Source: Mucilaginibacter aquariorum (lineage in GTDB: Bacteria; Bacteroidota; Bacteroidia; Sphingobacteriales; Sphingobacteriaceae). Taken from it: a stretch of DNA of 64,000 nucleotides. The notes under the pieces are model-generated. The model made no database searches and was not told the DNA's origin. It worked only from the letters and a program-made list of their open reading frames with translations. Position 1 is the first letter of the stretch, and the number at the start of each line of letters is the position of its first letter. Below are positions 52,268 through 61,006 of the stretch, one piece after another. The stretch lies in the NCBI RefSeq assembly GCF_024498135.1, contig NZ_JANHOH010000009.1, positions 124,001 through 188,000 of the forward strand, in the 5' to 3' direction. Made by a program: the position numbers and the translations under genes.

Positions 52268-52300
52268 AACAAAAACGGCTTCGATAAATCGAAGCCGTTT
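52268..52300 (-). terminator. intrinsic terminator at the end of the ribosomal operon
   Basis: A perfect 12-bp stem (AAACGGCTTCGA 52273-52284 with its complement 52289-52300, 4-nt loop TAAA). On the minus strand it is followed by TTTTTGTTTT, an adequate U-tract. It lies 20 bp after the rplQ stop and between convergent genes, so it may also stop transcription from the plus-strand ABM-like gene. Confidence 0.82.
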
Positions 52301-52320
52301 CCTGTATGATTAAAGGCTAA

Positions 52321-52896
52321 TTATACGCCTTTTTCAGCATTTTCTTCCTTGTCATCAGCTGCAGGAGCTTCAGTTGCAGGAGTTTCTTCTACAGCAGGTG
52401 CTGCTTCAGCAACCGGAGCCTCAGCTACAGTTTCTTCAGCTACAGGTGCAGCAGGAGCCGCTTTAGCTTTAGAAGCACCACCACGACGACGTGTTGATTT
52501 TTTCTCAGCTTTAGCATCAACATCTTTACCGTAAACAGTATTGTAATCAACTAATTCAATGATCGCCATTTCAGCGTTATCGCCTAAACGGTTCTCTAAT
52601 TTAACAATACGTGTGTAACCACCCGGGCGGTTAGCAATTTTCTCAGCAATTTCACGGAACAAGGTGTTCACTGTGTCTTTGTCTTGTAAATAGCTAAACA
52701 CTGTACGACGAGAGTGAGTAGTATCGTTTTTTGATTTAGTTAAAAGTGGCTCAACATAACCGCGCAGGGCTTTTGCTTTTGCCAAAGTTGTTGTAATACG
52801 CTTGTGTTGAATAAGCGAAGACGCCATGTTAGCCATCATCGCTTTGCGGTGGCTATCTGTACGACCTAAATGGTTTACTTTTTTTCCGTGTCTCAT
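52321..52896 (-). CDS. rplQ: 50S ribosomal protein L17, with long Ala/Glu-rich tail
   Basis: 191 residues: a normal L17 part (about 1-125, MRHGKKVNHLGRTDSHRKA) and a tail of about 65 residues rich in Ala, Pro and Glu (AEAPVAEAAPAVEETPA). L17 binds the 50S exit region. The tail is probably disordered and is seen in other Bacteroidota with variable length. Last gene of the alpha operon, 164 bp after rpoA. Confidence 0.97.
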   Translation of the reverse strand: MRHGKKVNHLGRTDSHRKAMMANMASSLIQHKRITTTLAKAKALRGYVEPLLTKSKNDTTHSRRTVFSYLQDKDTVNTLFREIAEKIANRPGGYTRIVKLENRLGDNAEMAIIELVDYNTVYGKDVDAKAEKKSTRRRGGASKAKAAPAAPVAEETVAEAPVAEAAPAVEETPATEAPAADDKEENAEKGV

Positions 52897-52977
52897 TTGT
52901 TTGTTAATTTGTGCACGTGCATACCGTCAGGCGAACTTAATCAAGCCATCGGAATTATGCCCTCGCTTACTGTTATT

Positions 52978-53058
52978 TTAGATTGTAGATATTAGATGTG
53001 AGATTTGAGACATAAGATTTAAAATCTCAATACTCATATCTCACGTCTCACATCCGGA
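52978..53058. repeat. imperfect inverted repeat between rpoA and rplQ
   Basis: GATGTGAGATTTGAGACATAAG-like words (52996-53018) and ATCTCACGTCTCACATCC (53035-53053) are near complements. This type of unit also occurs between heme genes. It may affect the rplQ mRNA leader. Confidence 0.5.
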
Positions 53059-53060
53059 TA

Positions 53061-54053
53061 TTATTCTTCGTCTAACTTAAATTTAGACAAGTTCATACCA
53101 AAAGATAAACCTTTTGATTTAACCAGGTCCTGAATTTCAGTTAATGATTTTTTACCAAAGTTTCTGAATTTTAACATATCAGCAACATCGTAAGAAACCA
53201 GGTCTGCAAGGCTACGGATATCAGCAGCTTTTAAGCAGTTTAATGCACGAACTGATAGGTCAAGATCAACCAATTCTGTTTTAAGGATCTTACGCATATG
53301 TAAAATTTCCTCGTCAACTTCTTTAGTTTCTTCTTTAGCCTGTGCTTCAAGCATCATGTTCTCATCAGAGAACAACATGAAGTGCTGGATAAGGATCTTA
53401 GCAGCTTGTTTCAATGCATCCTCAGGATGGATCGAGCCATCTGTAGAGATATCAAGGATCAGTTTCTCGTAATCTGTTTTCTGCTCAACACGATAGTTTT
53501 CTAAAGTGTATTTTACATTTTTGATAGGTGTAAAGATAGAGTCGATAGCTATCACACCTACGTTAGCATCAGGATTTTTGTTTTCCTCGTTAGAGATGTA
53601 ACCACGGCCTTTAGCAACAGTAAGCTCAACTTCAAGCGTTACTGATGAATCCATATTACAAATAACAAGATCAGGGTTTAATACTGTAAAGTTGTTTGAA
53701 AACTTAGTAATGTCACCTGCTGTAAAAGCATCCTGACCGTTAATGATCACAAATATTTTCTCATTATCGCCCGATTCACCTGTCTTTTTAAAACGAACTT
53801 GTTTTAAATTAAGGATTATCTCAGTTACGTCTTCAACAACACCTTTGATGGTTGAAAACTCATGCATCACACCCGAAAAACGTACCGATGTAATAGCATA
53901 ACCTTCTAATGAAGAAAGTAAGATACGACGCAGAGCATTACCAATGGTTACACCGAAGCCTGGTTCTAACGGACGAAACTCAAACGTGCCATCAAAATCA
54001 TTTGATTTCTGCATGATAACCTTGTCTGGTTTTTGAAATGCTAAAATTGCCAT
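53061..54053 (-). CDS. rpoA: DNA-directed RNA polymerase alpha subunit
   Basis: 330 residues. N-terminal dimerisation domain with FEFRPLEPGFGVTIGNALRR and the RILLSSLEGYAI helix; flexible linker; C-terminal domain (about 260-325) with LDLSVRALNCLKAADIRSLA and KSLTEIQDLVKSKGLSFG, the helix-hairpin-helix that touches DNA upstream elements and activators. Second-last gene of the alpha operon. Confidence 0.99.
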   Translation of the reverse strand: MAILAFQKPDKVIMQKSNDFDGTFEFRPLEPGFGVTIGNALRRILLSSLEGYAITSVRFSGVMHEFSTIKGVVEDVTEIILNLKQVRFKKTGESGDNEKIFVIINGQDAFTAGDITKFSNNFTVLNPDLVICNMDSSVTLEVELTVAKGRGYISNEENKNPDANVGVIAIDSIFTPIKNVKYTLENYRVEQKTDYEKLILDISTDGSIHPEDALKQAAKILIQHFMLFSDENMMLEAQAKEETKEVDEEILHMRKILKTELVDLDLSVRALNCLKAADIRSLADLVSYDVADMLKFRNFGKKSLTEIQDLVKSKGLSFGMNLSKFKLDEE

Positions 54054-54105
54054 TTATATCTTTTGTTTATTGTTAACTAATTTGAATTGATTTTAACCAC
54101 GAAAA

Positions 54106-54128
54106 TGATTGACAGAATATGTCAATCA
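54106..54128 (-). terminator. hairpin between rpsD and rpoA, possible attenuator
   Basis: TGATTGACA (54106-54114) and TGTCAATCA (54120-54128) form a perfect 9-bp stem with a 5-nt loop; TTTT follows on the minus strand. It is weak as a full terminator and lies in the middle of an operon, so partial attenuation or mRNA processing is more likely. S4, encoded just upstream, represses the alpha operon in E. coli. Confidence 0.4.
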
Positions 54129-54149
54129 CCCTCGGGAAAATTATCGTTA

Positions 54150-54758
54150 TTATTTTGAGTATAACTCGACGATTAGGTTCTCTTTGATGTTCTCAGGAAT
54201 CTCATCGCGATTTGGGTAGTTTAGGAATTTACCTGATAATTCATCAGCGTTCCACTCTAACCAGCTATATTTATTTACTTTACGGCCTGCTACTGAATTA
54301 GTAATGCTTTCAAGTGATTTTGACTTTTCGCGTACTGCAATAACGTCACCAGCTTTCAATGCATATGATGCAATGTTTACTACCGAACCGTTAACAGTGA
54401 TGTGTTTGTGGCCTACCAATTGGCGAGCACCAGAACGTGTAGGAGCAATACCTAAACGGTAAACTGCATTATCTAAACGTGCTTCTAAAAACTTTAATAA
54501 GTTTTCGCCGGTGATACCTTCTTTAGCAGAAGCTGTATGGAATAAGTTTTCGAACTGACGCTCTAATACACCGTAAGTGTATTTAACTTTTTGTTTTTCC
54601 ATTAACTGTACCGCGTACTCAGATTGCTTTCCTCTTCTTTTAGAAGCACCATGCATACCTGGTCCGTAGTTTTTTCTTTCTAACGCTTTATCCGGACCGA
54701 AGATCGGCTCGCGGAACCTACGCGCAATTTTTGATTTGGGGCCTGTATATCTTGCCAT
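54150..54758 (-). CDS. rpsD: 30S ribosomal protein S4
   Basis: 202 residues. ARYTGPKSKIARRFREPIFG at the start, the RRGKQSEYAVQLMEKQKVKY segment, and the S4 RNA-binding domain (RLDNAVYRLGIAPTRSGARQ, VGHKHITVNG). It nucleates 30S assembly by binding 16S rRNA. Its first domain has no zinc cysteines. Upstream neighbour rpsK, downstream rpoA. Confidence 0.99.
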   Translation of the reverse strand: MARYTGPKSKIARRFREPIFGPDKALERKNYGPGMHGASKRRGKQSEYAVQLMEKQKVKYTYGVLERQFENLFHTASAKEGITGENLLKFLEARLDNAVYRLGIAPTRSGARQLVGHKHITVNGSVVNIASYALKAGDVIAVREKSKSLESITNSVAGRKVNKYSWLEWNADELSGKFLNYPNRDEIPENIKENLIVELYSK

Positions 54759-54824
54759 TGTTGTGTGTTTTAAAGTATCAAACAGCCCGCAGCTGTCGAA
54801 TCTTAGCTTTAAAAATTGGGTTAA

Positions 54825-55214
54825 TTAAACTCTTCTTCTTTTAGATGGACGGCAACCGTTGTGCGGAAGCGGGGTGATGTCCTTTATAGTAGTTACTTCG
54901 ATACCTGTAGTTTGCAGGGTACGGATAGCAGACTCGCGGCCTGAACCCGGACCTTTAACAAATACCTCTACCTTACGTAAACCTAAATCATAGGCAACTT
55001 TACCGCAATCGGCAGCAGCCTGACCGGCAGCATAAGGAGTGTTCTTTTTAGAACCTTTAAAACCCATTTTACCTGCAGACGACCATGATACAGCTTGTCC
55101 GCTTTTGTTGGTAAGGGTGATAATGATATTGTTAAAAGTTGCGTTGATGTGTGCTTCGCCTACAGCGTCAACAACAACAACACGCTTTTTGGTAACTTTT
55201 TTGCTTTTAGCCAT
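54825..55214 (-). CDS. rpsK: 30S ribosomal protein S11
   Basis: 129 residues. INATFNNIIITLTNKSGQAV at the start of the fold, YAAGQAAADCGKVAYDLGLR, and the conserved GPGSGRESAIRTL with C-terminal DITPLPHNGCRPSKRRRV. It forms the platform of the 30S subunit. Between rpsM and rpsD. Confidence 0.99.
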   Translation of the reverse strand: MAKSKKVTKKRVVVVDAVGEAHINATFNNIIITLTNKSGQAVSWSSAGKMGFKGSKKNTPYAAGQAAADCGKVAYDLGLRKVEVFVKGPGSGRESAIRTLQTTGIEVTTIKDITPLPHNGCRPSKRRRV

Positions 55215-55349
55215 TTTGTTTTTTAATTATTGATTTAGTGAATTACTGAGTTAATGCTTTAGCTCGGACCCACTAATCGTTTTAATTTTATATTCCTAAT
55301 GATTAACAGGACAGAAACTAATCTCTATCCTCAAATCACTAATCACTTA

Positions 55350-55727
55350 CTATTTAGTAGCTTTCTTTTTGTTAGCAACTGTTTTACGTTTTCCTTTACG
55401 GGTACGTGAGTTGTTTTTAGTGCGCTGACCACGTAATGGTAAACCTTTACGGTGACGTGTGCCTCTGTAGCAACCTATATCCATTAAACGTTTGATGTTA
55501 AGTTGAACTTCTGAACGTAGTGAACCTTCAACTTTAATTTGATCGTTGATGATTGTACGGATAGCGGTTAACTGATCATCATCCCAATCCTGAACTTTGA
55601 TATTAACGTCGATACCTGCCTGGTCTAAAATTTCCTGAGCAGTAGAGCGGCCAATGCCGTAGATATAGGTTAAACCTATAACACCTCTTTTATTTTTTGG
55701 TAAATCAATACCTGAGATCCTTGCCAT
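55350..55727 (-). CDS. rpsM: 30S ribosomal protein S13
   Basis: 125 residues. ARISGIDLPKNKRGVIGLTY at the start, the helix-two-turn-helix, and the basic tail RGQRTKNNSRTRKGKRKTVA. It sits in the 30S head and contacts the P-site tRNA and the 50S bridge. The gap of 135 bp to rpsK holds partly complementary AATCACTAATCA words. Confidence 0.99.
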   Translation of the reverse strand: MARISGIDLPKNKRGVIGLTYIYGIGRSTAQEILDQAGIDVNIKVQDWDDDQLTAIRTIINDQIKVEGSLRSEVQLNIKRLMDIGCYRGTRHRKGLPLRGQRTKNNSRTRKGKRKTVANKKKATK

Positions 55728-55799
55728 ATTTGTTTTTTGTTTTTAAGTAATACCGAACGGCGGGCCACCGTTGTACGGTTTATTACAATTCCTTTTTAA

Positions 55800-55916
55800 T
55801 TATCCCTGACGTTGCTTAAACTTAGGATTCTTTTTGTTTATCACATAAAGTTTCCCGTTACGGCGGATGATCTTACAATCAACACTACGTTTTTTAATGG
55901 ATGCTCTAACTTTCAT
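55800..55916 (-). CDS. rpmJ: 50S ribosomal protein L36 (zinc-free form)
   Basis: 38 residues from ATG 55916 to TAA 55800-55802: MKVRASIKKRSVDCKIIRRN, then GKLYVINKKNPKFKQRQG. Zinc-binding L36 has three Cys and one His; here only one Cys remains and the others are Asn and Phe, so this is the zinc-independent form. Gene order infA-rpmJ-rpsM is the standard one. Confidence 0.97.
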   Translation of the reverse strand: MKVRASIKKRSVDCKIIRRNGKLYVINKKNPKFKQRQG

Positions 55917-55923
55917 CTCGTTC

Positions 55924-56142
55924 TTATTTATATCTGTAGGTTATTCTTCCTTTTGTTAAATCATACGGACTCATCTCTAATTTCACTCTGTCGCCAGGTA
56001 ATATTTTGATGTAGTGCATCCGCATTTTTCCGGATATGTGTGCAATAATCTCGTGGCCATTTTCAAGTTCAACCCTAAACATCGCATTTGATAATGCTTC
56101 GCGAATTGTACCATCTTGCTCAATCGAGGATTGTTTTGCCAT
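55924..56142 (-). CDS. infA: translation initiation factor IF-1
   Basis: 72 residues, one OB-fold: AKQSSIEQDGTIREALSNAM, then FRVELENGHEIIAHISGKMR and ILPGDRVKLEMSPYDLTKGR. It blocks the A site during initiation. Seven bp before rpmJ. Confidence 0.99.
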   Translation of the reverse strand: MAKQSSIEQDGTIREALSNAMFRVELENGHEIIAHISGKMRMHYIKILPGDRVKLEMSPYDLTKGRITYRYK

Positions 56143-56205
56143 ATTTTACTGATTATTACTTAATTATCCGCCCTGAAAGCGGGATGCAAAATTAATAAAA
56201 ATTAT

Positions 56206-56997
56206 TTAATAATTATTCTTTTCTTCTAAAACTTTATCAATGTATGAAAACGTTGATAAAACATCTGGTTTTCCCCTTTTTACAGCAACCGTATGTTCGT
56301 AATGTGCTGATGGTTTTTTATCAACCGTTGATACGGTCCATCCATCATCCCAAAACTTAACACCCGCACGGCCTGCATTGATCATCGGCTCAATGGCTAT
56401 CACCATTCCTTCCTCTAATTTAATACCTGCACCGCGTTTACCGTAGTTAGGAACTTCTGGCTTCTCATGCAGGCGTGTACCTACACCATGGCCAACAAGC
56501 TCTTTTACTACACCAAAGCCGTTCTTCTCGGCGTGTTCCTGTACCGCGTAACCAATATCGCCAATGCGCATGCCTACAACAGCCTTTTCAACACCCAGAT
56601 CCAAACACTCGCGTGTAACGCGCATTAGTTTTTTTGTATTCTCATCAACCTCGCCAATGGCAAAGGTAAAAGCAGAGTCGCCGTAGTATTTATTCAGGAT
56701 CACACCACAATCAACCGATACCAGATCCCCTTCAACTAAAACATGTTTGCCCGGGAAACCGTGCACCACCTGATCATTCAGCGATATGCATAATGAATAA
56801 GGGAAGCCGTTATAATTTAAAAATGCCGGAACCCCTCCATTATCACGGATAAAGGTTTCGGCAAGTTTATTTAATTCAATAGTAGTTATACCAGGGCCAA
56901 TAACTTTAGCTATCTCCCCATGTGTTTTGGAAACAAGTAAAGAACTTTCTCTTATCAGTTCTATCTCTTCGACAGACTTATAAATGATCTTTGACAT
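56206..56997 (-). CDS. map: methionine aminopeptidase type I
   Basis: 263 residues. Metal ligands: Asp in SVDCGVILNKYYGDSAFTF (both Asp), His in ELVGHGVGTRLHEKPEVPNY, Glu in VIAIEPMIN and the final Glu in HYEHTVAVKRG. It removes the initiator Met from new proteins. It follows secY by 8 bp, the usual place in this cluster. Confidence 0.98.
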   Translation of the reverse strand: MSKIIYKSVEEIELIRESSLLVSKTHGEIAKVIGPGITTIELNKLAETFIRDNGGVPAFLNYNGFPYSLCISLNDQVVHGFPGKHVLVEGDLVSVDCGVILNKYYGDSAFTFAIGEVDENTKKLMRVTRECLDLGVEKAVVGMRIGDIGYAVQEHAEKNGFGVVKELVGHGVGTRLHEKPEVPNYGKRGAGIKLEEGMVIAIEPMINAGRAGVKFWDDGWTVSTVDKKPSAHYEHTVAVKRGKPDVLSTFSYIDKVLEEKNNY

Positions 56998-57005
56998 GTA
57001 TATTA

Positions 57006-58349
57006 TTAGATAACCGGCGGAGTTGCACCCGAAGCTGTAGGGATACTTGCACGGCCTTTTATCCTGCCTGTTTTCATTAACCCATCATAATGACGCATTA
57101 ATAAATGGCTCTCTACCTGCTGTAAAGTATCTAACACTACACCCACAAGGATGATCAATGATGTTCCACCAAAAAATCTTGAAAACAAGCTGCTTACTCC
57201 AACTAAACTGGCCAAGGCCGGTACAATAGCGATAATGGCTAAGAAAATAGAACCCGGCAATGTTATCTTAGATATTACTCCGTCAATAAAATCAGCTGTG
57301 GTTTTACCTGGTTTGATACCCGGGATAAAGCCACCGTTCTTTTTCATATCATCAGCCATCTGGTTAGGATTAACTGTAATAGCTGTATAAAAATAAGTGA
57401 ACAGTATAATTAATATACCAAACACCAGGTTATGCTGCCACGAGTTGTAGTTTGCCAATGCCATTAAAAAGCTATTGGTTGCTACAGTAGGGAAGAAACT
57501 TGAAATTGTTGCAGGTATAAACATTAACGCCTGTGCAAATATAATTGGCATAACACCCGCAGCATTTACCTTTAACGGTATATACTGGCGCACACCGCCA
57601 TATTGTTTATTTCCAACAATACGTTTTGCGTATTGTACAGCAATTTTGCGGGTTCCTTGCACTATTAGTATAGTAAACATTACTACACCAAGCAGCGCCA
57701 CAATCTCAACAATAAAGGTAATTAAACCACCCGGCCCGCCTGTACGTGATTGAAACTCTACAATAAACGCGCTTGGTAACTGGGCAATAATACCCACCAT
57801 GATAATCAAAGAGATACCGTTACCAATACCTTTATCAGTAATTTTCTCTCCTAACCACATTACAAATAAGGTACCCGCTGTTAATACGCAAGTATTTAAT
57901 ACAGTGAAGTAAGGATTGCTGATAAGCATTGCATCCGGTGTGATCTGCGATTTTAGATACGCAACCGCTTGCACTGCAGTAATAGCAATGGTTAGGTAGC
58001 GTGTCCACTGGTTTATTTTGTTACGGCCGCTTTCGCCTTCTTTTTGCAGTTTAATAAAATAAGGTACTGCAATACCCAATAGCTGCACCACAATTGAAGC
58101 TGATATATAAGGCATAACACCTAATGCCAAGATGGACGAACGTGAAAACGATCCTCCGGCAAACATGTTTAACAGCCCTAAAAGCCCCTCTTTATTTTGT
58201 GTAGCATTAAGTGTTGCCGCGTTTACACCCGGCAAAACAATAAACGAACCAACACGATATATCAAAAGAAATAAGAGTGTGTTTATAATACGCACTCTTA
58301 GATCTTCAATTTTCCAAATATTGGATAATGTGGTGAATAATTTCTTCAT
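57006..58349 (-). CDS. secY: protein translocase subunit SecY
   Basis: 447 residues with ten membrane helices. Conserved starts IWKIEDLRVRIINTLLFLLI, the plug region FAGGSFSRSSILALGVMPYI and the cytoplasmic C5 loop with GKTTADFIDGVISKITLPGS. It forms the channel for protein export with SecE and SecG. Between rplO and map. Confidence 0.99.
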   Translation of the reverse strand: MKKLFTTLSNIWKIEDLRVRIINTLLFLLIYRVGSFIVLPGVNAATLNATQNKEGLLGLLNMFAGGSFSRSSILALGVMPYISASIVVQLLGIAVPYFIKLQKEGESGRNKINQWTRYLTIAITAVQAVAYLKSQITPDAMLISNPYFTVLNTCVLTAGTLFVMWLGEKITDKGIGNGISLIIMVGIIAQLPSAFIVEFQSRTGGPGGLITFIVEIVALLGVVMFTILIVQGTRKIAVQYAKRIVGNKQYGGVRQYIPLKVNAAGVMPIIFAQALMFIPATISSFFPTVATNSFLMALANYNSWQHNLVFGILIILFTYFYTAITVNPNQMADDMKKNGGFIPGIKPGKTTADFIDGVISKITLPGSIFLAIIAIVPALASLVGVSSLFSRFFGGTSLIILVGVVLDTLQQVESHLLMRHYDGLMKTGRIKGRASIPTASGATPPVI

Positions 58350-58355
58350 CGAAAT

Positions 58356-58802
58356 TTACAACTTTACAATAGTTCCGCCGGCTGCCTCAATAGCTTTTTG
58401 CGCAGTAGCAGTAAATGCGTGTGCTTTAACTTCTAACTTGGCTTTTAACTCGCCACGACCTAATATTTTAACAAGATCGTTACGTGATGCCAGGCCATGC
58501 TCTTTTAATGTATCAAAATCAACTGATGCTAATGAAAATTTCTCAGTTAAAGCTTGTAATACATCAAGGTTAACACCAACGTACTCTACACGGTTATGGT
58601 TTTTGAAACCTACCTTGGGTACACGGCGCTGTAATGGCATCTGGCCACCTTCAAAACCTACCTTGGTAGATGTACCTGAACGTGAACCGGCACCTTTATG
58701 GCCACGGGTTGATGTACCGCCACGGCCAGAACCTGTACCGCGGCCAATTCTTTTCCTATTTTTAGTAGAACCTTCTGCAGGTTTAAGATTACTTAAATTC
58801 AT
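58356..58802 (-). CDS. rplO: 50S ribosomal protein L15
   Basis: 148 residues. MNLSNLKPAEGSTKNRKRIG then the Gly/Arg-rich GRGTGSGRGGTSTRGHKGAG that inserts into 23S rRNA, and the FEGGQMPLQRRVPKVGFKN signature. Six bp before secY. Confidence 0.99.
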   Translation of the reverse strand: MNLSNLKPAEGSTKNRKRIGRGTGSGRGGTSTRGHKGAGSRSGTSTKVGFEGGQMPLQRRVPKVGFKNHNRVEYVGVNLDVLQALTEKFSLASVDFDTLKEHGLASRNDLVKILGRGELKAKLEVKAHAFTATAQKAIEAAGGTIVKL

Positions 58803-58806
58803 GATA

Positions 58807-58986
58807 TTAAATATTTTCTACTGCTACCAAGTGGTTAACTTTTCTAACCATTCCTATAATAGCTGCAGTGGCTTCAACTTCCACGCTGTGGTTAATTTTC
58901 TTAAGACCTAAGGCCTCAACGGTTTTTTTCTGGCGCTCGCTTCTGTCGATAACGCTTTTAATTTGTGTTATTTTAATTTTCGACAT
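58807..58986 (-). CDS. rpmD: 50S ribosomal protein L30
   Basis: 59 residues, ATG 58986 to TAA at 58807-58809: MSKIKITQIKSVIDRSERQK, KTVEALGLKKINHSVEVEAT, then AAIIGMVRKVNHLVAVENI. The RQKKTVEALGL segment and the VRKVNHLV end are the family marks. It lies between rpsE and rplO with 4-6 bp gaps. Confidence 0.97.
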   Translation of the reverse strand: MSKIKITQIKSVIDRSERQKKTVEALGLKKINHSVEVEATAAIIGMVRKVNHLVAVENI

Positions 58987-58992
58987 AACTGA

Positions 58993-59511
58993 TTATCCGT
59001 TAAATACTTTACCTAAACTAATACCGCGTTGCTGAGCTACTGTATGTGCATCACGTAATTGTGATAATGCAGATACGGTTGCTTTAACCACGTTGTGCGG
59101 GTTTGATGAACCTTTTGATTTTGCCAATACATTGTGTATACCGGCTGATTCTAATACTGCACGCATTGCACCACCTGCAATTACACCGGTACCGTTAGCT
59201 GCTGGTTTTATGAAAACAAAACCACCGCTAAATTTACCAATTTGCTCATGAGGGATAGTACTGTTAATGATAGGAACTTTTACCAAGTTCTTTTTAGCAT
59301 CATCAATACCTTTTGCAATAGCCTCGGTAACCTCTTTTGCTTTACCTAAACCGTAACCTACAACACCGTTCTCATCACCTACTACCACAATGGCAGAAAA
59401 GCTGAATGTACGGCCACCTTTGGTTACTTTGGCTACACGTTGTATGCTTACCAGGCGATCTTTTAATTCGATCTCGCTGGTTTTTACTCTTTTTATGTTG
59501 ATTGTTGACAT
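58993..59511 (-). CDS. rpsE: 30S ribosomal protein S5
   Basis: 172 residues. The double-stranded RNA-binding N-domain LKDRLVSIQRVAKVTKGGRT with FSFSAIVVVGDENGVVGYGL, and the C-domain PAANGTGVIAGGAMRAVLES. It helps decoding accuracy and translocation. In the spc order between rplR and rpmD. Confidence 0.99.
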   Translation of the reverse strand: MSTINIKRVKTSEIELKDRLVSIQRVAKVTKGGRTFSFSAIVVVGDENGVVGYGLGKAKEVTEAIAKGIDDAKKNLVKVPIINSTIPHEQIGKFSGGFVFIKPAANGTGVIAGGAMRAVLESAGIHNVLAKSKGSSNPHNVVKATVSALSQLRDAHTVAQQRGISLGKVFNG

Positions 59512-59523
59512 TTCCTGTTTCGA

Positions 59524-59871
59524 TTAAAAGTTTAAACCACCTTCACGTGCACCTTCAGCCAATGATTTGATACGGCCGTGATACAGGTAACCATTCCTGT
59601 CAAAAACCACATCTTTAATACCTGCGGCAATAGCTTTCTCAGCTACTAATTTACCTACAGCTACTGATTGGTCTGACTTTGTTGTACCGCTTGCTACAAA
59701 ATCTTTTGATAATGATGAAGCAGATACAATAGTTTTTCCTGTTACATCGTCAATGATTTGTGCATAGATGCCTTTGTTGCTTCTGAATACAGATAGACGT
59801 GGGCGTGCTGATGAACCTGAAAGGCGTTTTCTGATACCTTTTTTAATCCTGTCTCTTCTTGATAGTTTCAT
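59524..59871 (-). CDS. rplR: 50S ribosomal protein L18
   Basis: 115 residues. KLSRRDRIKKGIRKRLSGSS at the basic start, PRLSVFRSNKGIYAQIIDD, and the C-terminal FDRNGYLYHGRIKSLAEGAR. It binds 5S rRNA. Five bp after rplF. Confidence 0.99.
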   Translation of the reverse strand: MKLSRRDRIKKGIRKRLSGSSARPRLSVFRSNKGIYAQIIDDVTGKTIVSASSLSKDFVASGTTKSDQSVAVGKLVAEKAIAAGIKDVVFDRNGYLYHGRIKSLAEGAREGGLNF

Positions 59872-59876
59872 GACGA

Positions 59877-60434
59877 TTATTTTTTAGATGCTGATTTACC
59901 TGCTTTTCTTCTCAATACTTCGCCAACAAACTTGATACCTTTACCTTTGTAAGGCTCTGGTGCACGTAACGAGCGTATTTTCGCCGCTACCTGTCCAATC
60001 AATTGTTTATCGTTTGATTCCAGGATGATGGTTGGGTTTTTACCCTTCTCAGCAGTGGTTGTAACTTTAATTTCTTGTGGTAATTGAAATACGTAGTGGT
60101 GAGAAAAACCCAACACTAAATCTAATGTATTGCCCTGGTTAGTTGCGCGGTAACCCACACCTACTAATTCCTGCTCAATTTTGTAACCTGTGGTTACACC
60201 AACTACCATGTTATTGATAAGCGAACGGTATAAACCGTGTAATGCTTTGTGACGTTTCTGGTCAGACGGGCGCTTAACTAATAAGTTACCCTCTTCTTGC
60301 TCAATGATGATATCTCTATCAACTGCCTGTTGCAATTCACCTTTTGGGCCTTTAACAGTAACAACATTATCTGCTGATACAGTAACGGTAACTCCAGCGG
60401 TTAACGCAATAGGTGCTTTTCCTATTCTTGACAT
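59877..60434 (-). CDS. rplF: 50S ribosomal protein L6
   Basis: 185 residues. MSRIGKAPIALTAGVTVTVS start, the two L6 repeats and the C-terminal signature PEPYKGKGIKFVGEVLRRKA. It binds near the sarcin-ricin loop of 23S rRNA. Between rpsH and rplR. Confidence 0.99.
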   Translation of the reverse strand: MSRIGKAPIALTAGVTVTVSADNVVTVKGPKGELQQAVDRDIIIEQEEGNLLVKRPSDQKRHKALHGLYRSLINNMVVGVTTGYKIEQELVGVGYRATNQGNTLDLVLGFSHHYVFQLPQEIKVTTTAEKGKNPTIILESNDKQLIGQVAAKIRSLRAPEPYKGKGIKFVGEVLRRKAGKSASKK

Positions 60435-60451
60435 TGCTTAATTTCCTCCTA

Positions 60452-60850
60452 TTAATAAACGTAGCATAAAACTTCGCCACCCACATTTTGTGTACGAGCT
60501 TCTTTATCGGTCATTACACCTTTAGAAGTCGATAAGATAGCGATACCTAAACCATTTAACACACGTGGCATGGTGTCCATACCTGCGTATTTCCTCAAAC
60601 CTGGTTTACTAATACGTGAAATGCTGCGGATAGCAGGGATCTTAGTTATTGGATGGTATTTCAAAGCAACTTTGATAGTGCCTTGTGGACCATTGTCCTC
60701 AAACTTGTAATTAGCAATGTAACCTTTTTCGAAAAGCACTTTAGTGATTTCCTTTTTCAGATTTGATGCAGGAATTTCAACAACCCTATGGTTGGCTTTA
60801 ATAGCATTCCTTACTCTTGTAAGATAATCTGCGATTGGATCTGTATTCAT
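60452..60850 (-). CDS. rpsH: 30S ribosomal protein S8
   Basis: 132 residues. DPIADYLTRVRNAIKANHRV start and the C-terminal GIAILSTSKGVMTDKEARTQ signature. It binds the central domain of 16S rRNA and is the autoregulator of the spc operon in E. coli. A 156-bp gap with a hairpin separates it from rpsN, the largest gap in the spc part. Confidence 0.99.
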   Translation of the reverse strand: MNTDPIADYLTRVRNAIKANHRVVEIPASNLKKEITKVLFEKGYIANYKFEDNGPQGTIKVALKYHPITKIPAIRSISRISKPGLRKYAGMDTMPRVLNGLGIAILSTSKGVMTDKEARTQNVGGEVLCYVY

Positions 60851-60946
60851 TATTGTTGTTTATGATAGTGGTTTCCTTCCGGTAACATCCCGGGCGACCT
60901 TCTATCGGTTAATTCTTTTTAAAATTCGAGCCGCGAAAATACAAAA

Positions 60947-60979
60947 AATTCAAAACATATTTAAGGTATGTTTTGAATT
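60947..60979 (-). terminator. hairpin with U-tract between rpsN and rpsH
   Basis: A perfect 13-bp AT-rich stem (AATTCAAAACATA, 60947-60959, with TATGTTTTGAATT, 60967-60979; 7-nt loop). On the minus strand it is followed by TTTTGTATTTT. It looks like an intrinsic terminator placed inside the spc operon, so it may attenuate rpsH and later genes or separate two transcription units. Confidence 0.55.
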
Positions 60980-61006
60980 CTTAATTTCTTACGAATTATA
61001 TTTTAA

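Noticed and set aside
58132..58911. 259-codon plus-strand frame over secY, rplO and rpmD
   Set aside because: Antisense shadow of three certain ribosomal and translocase genes; no motif, and start inside secY.
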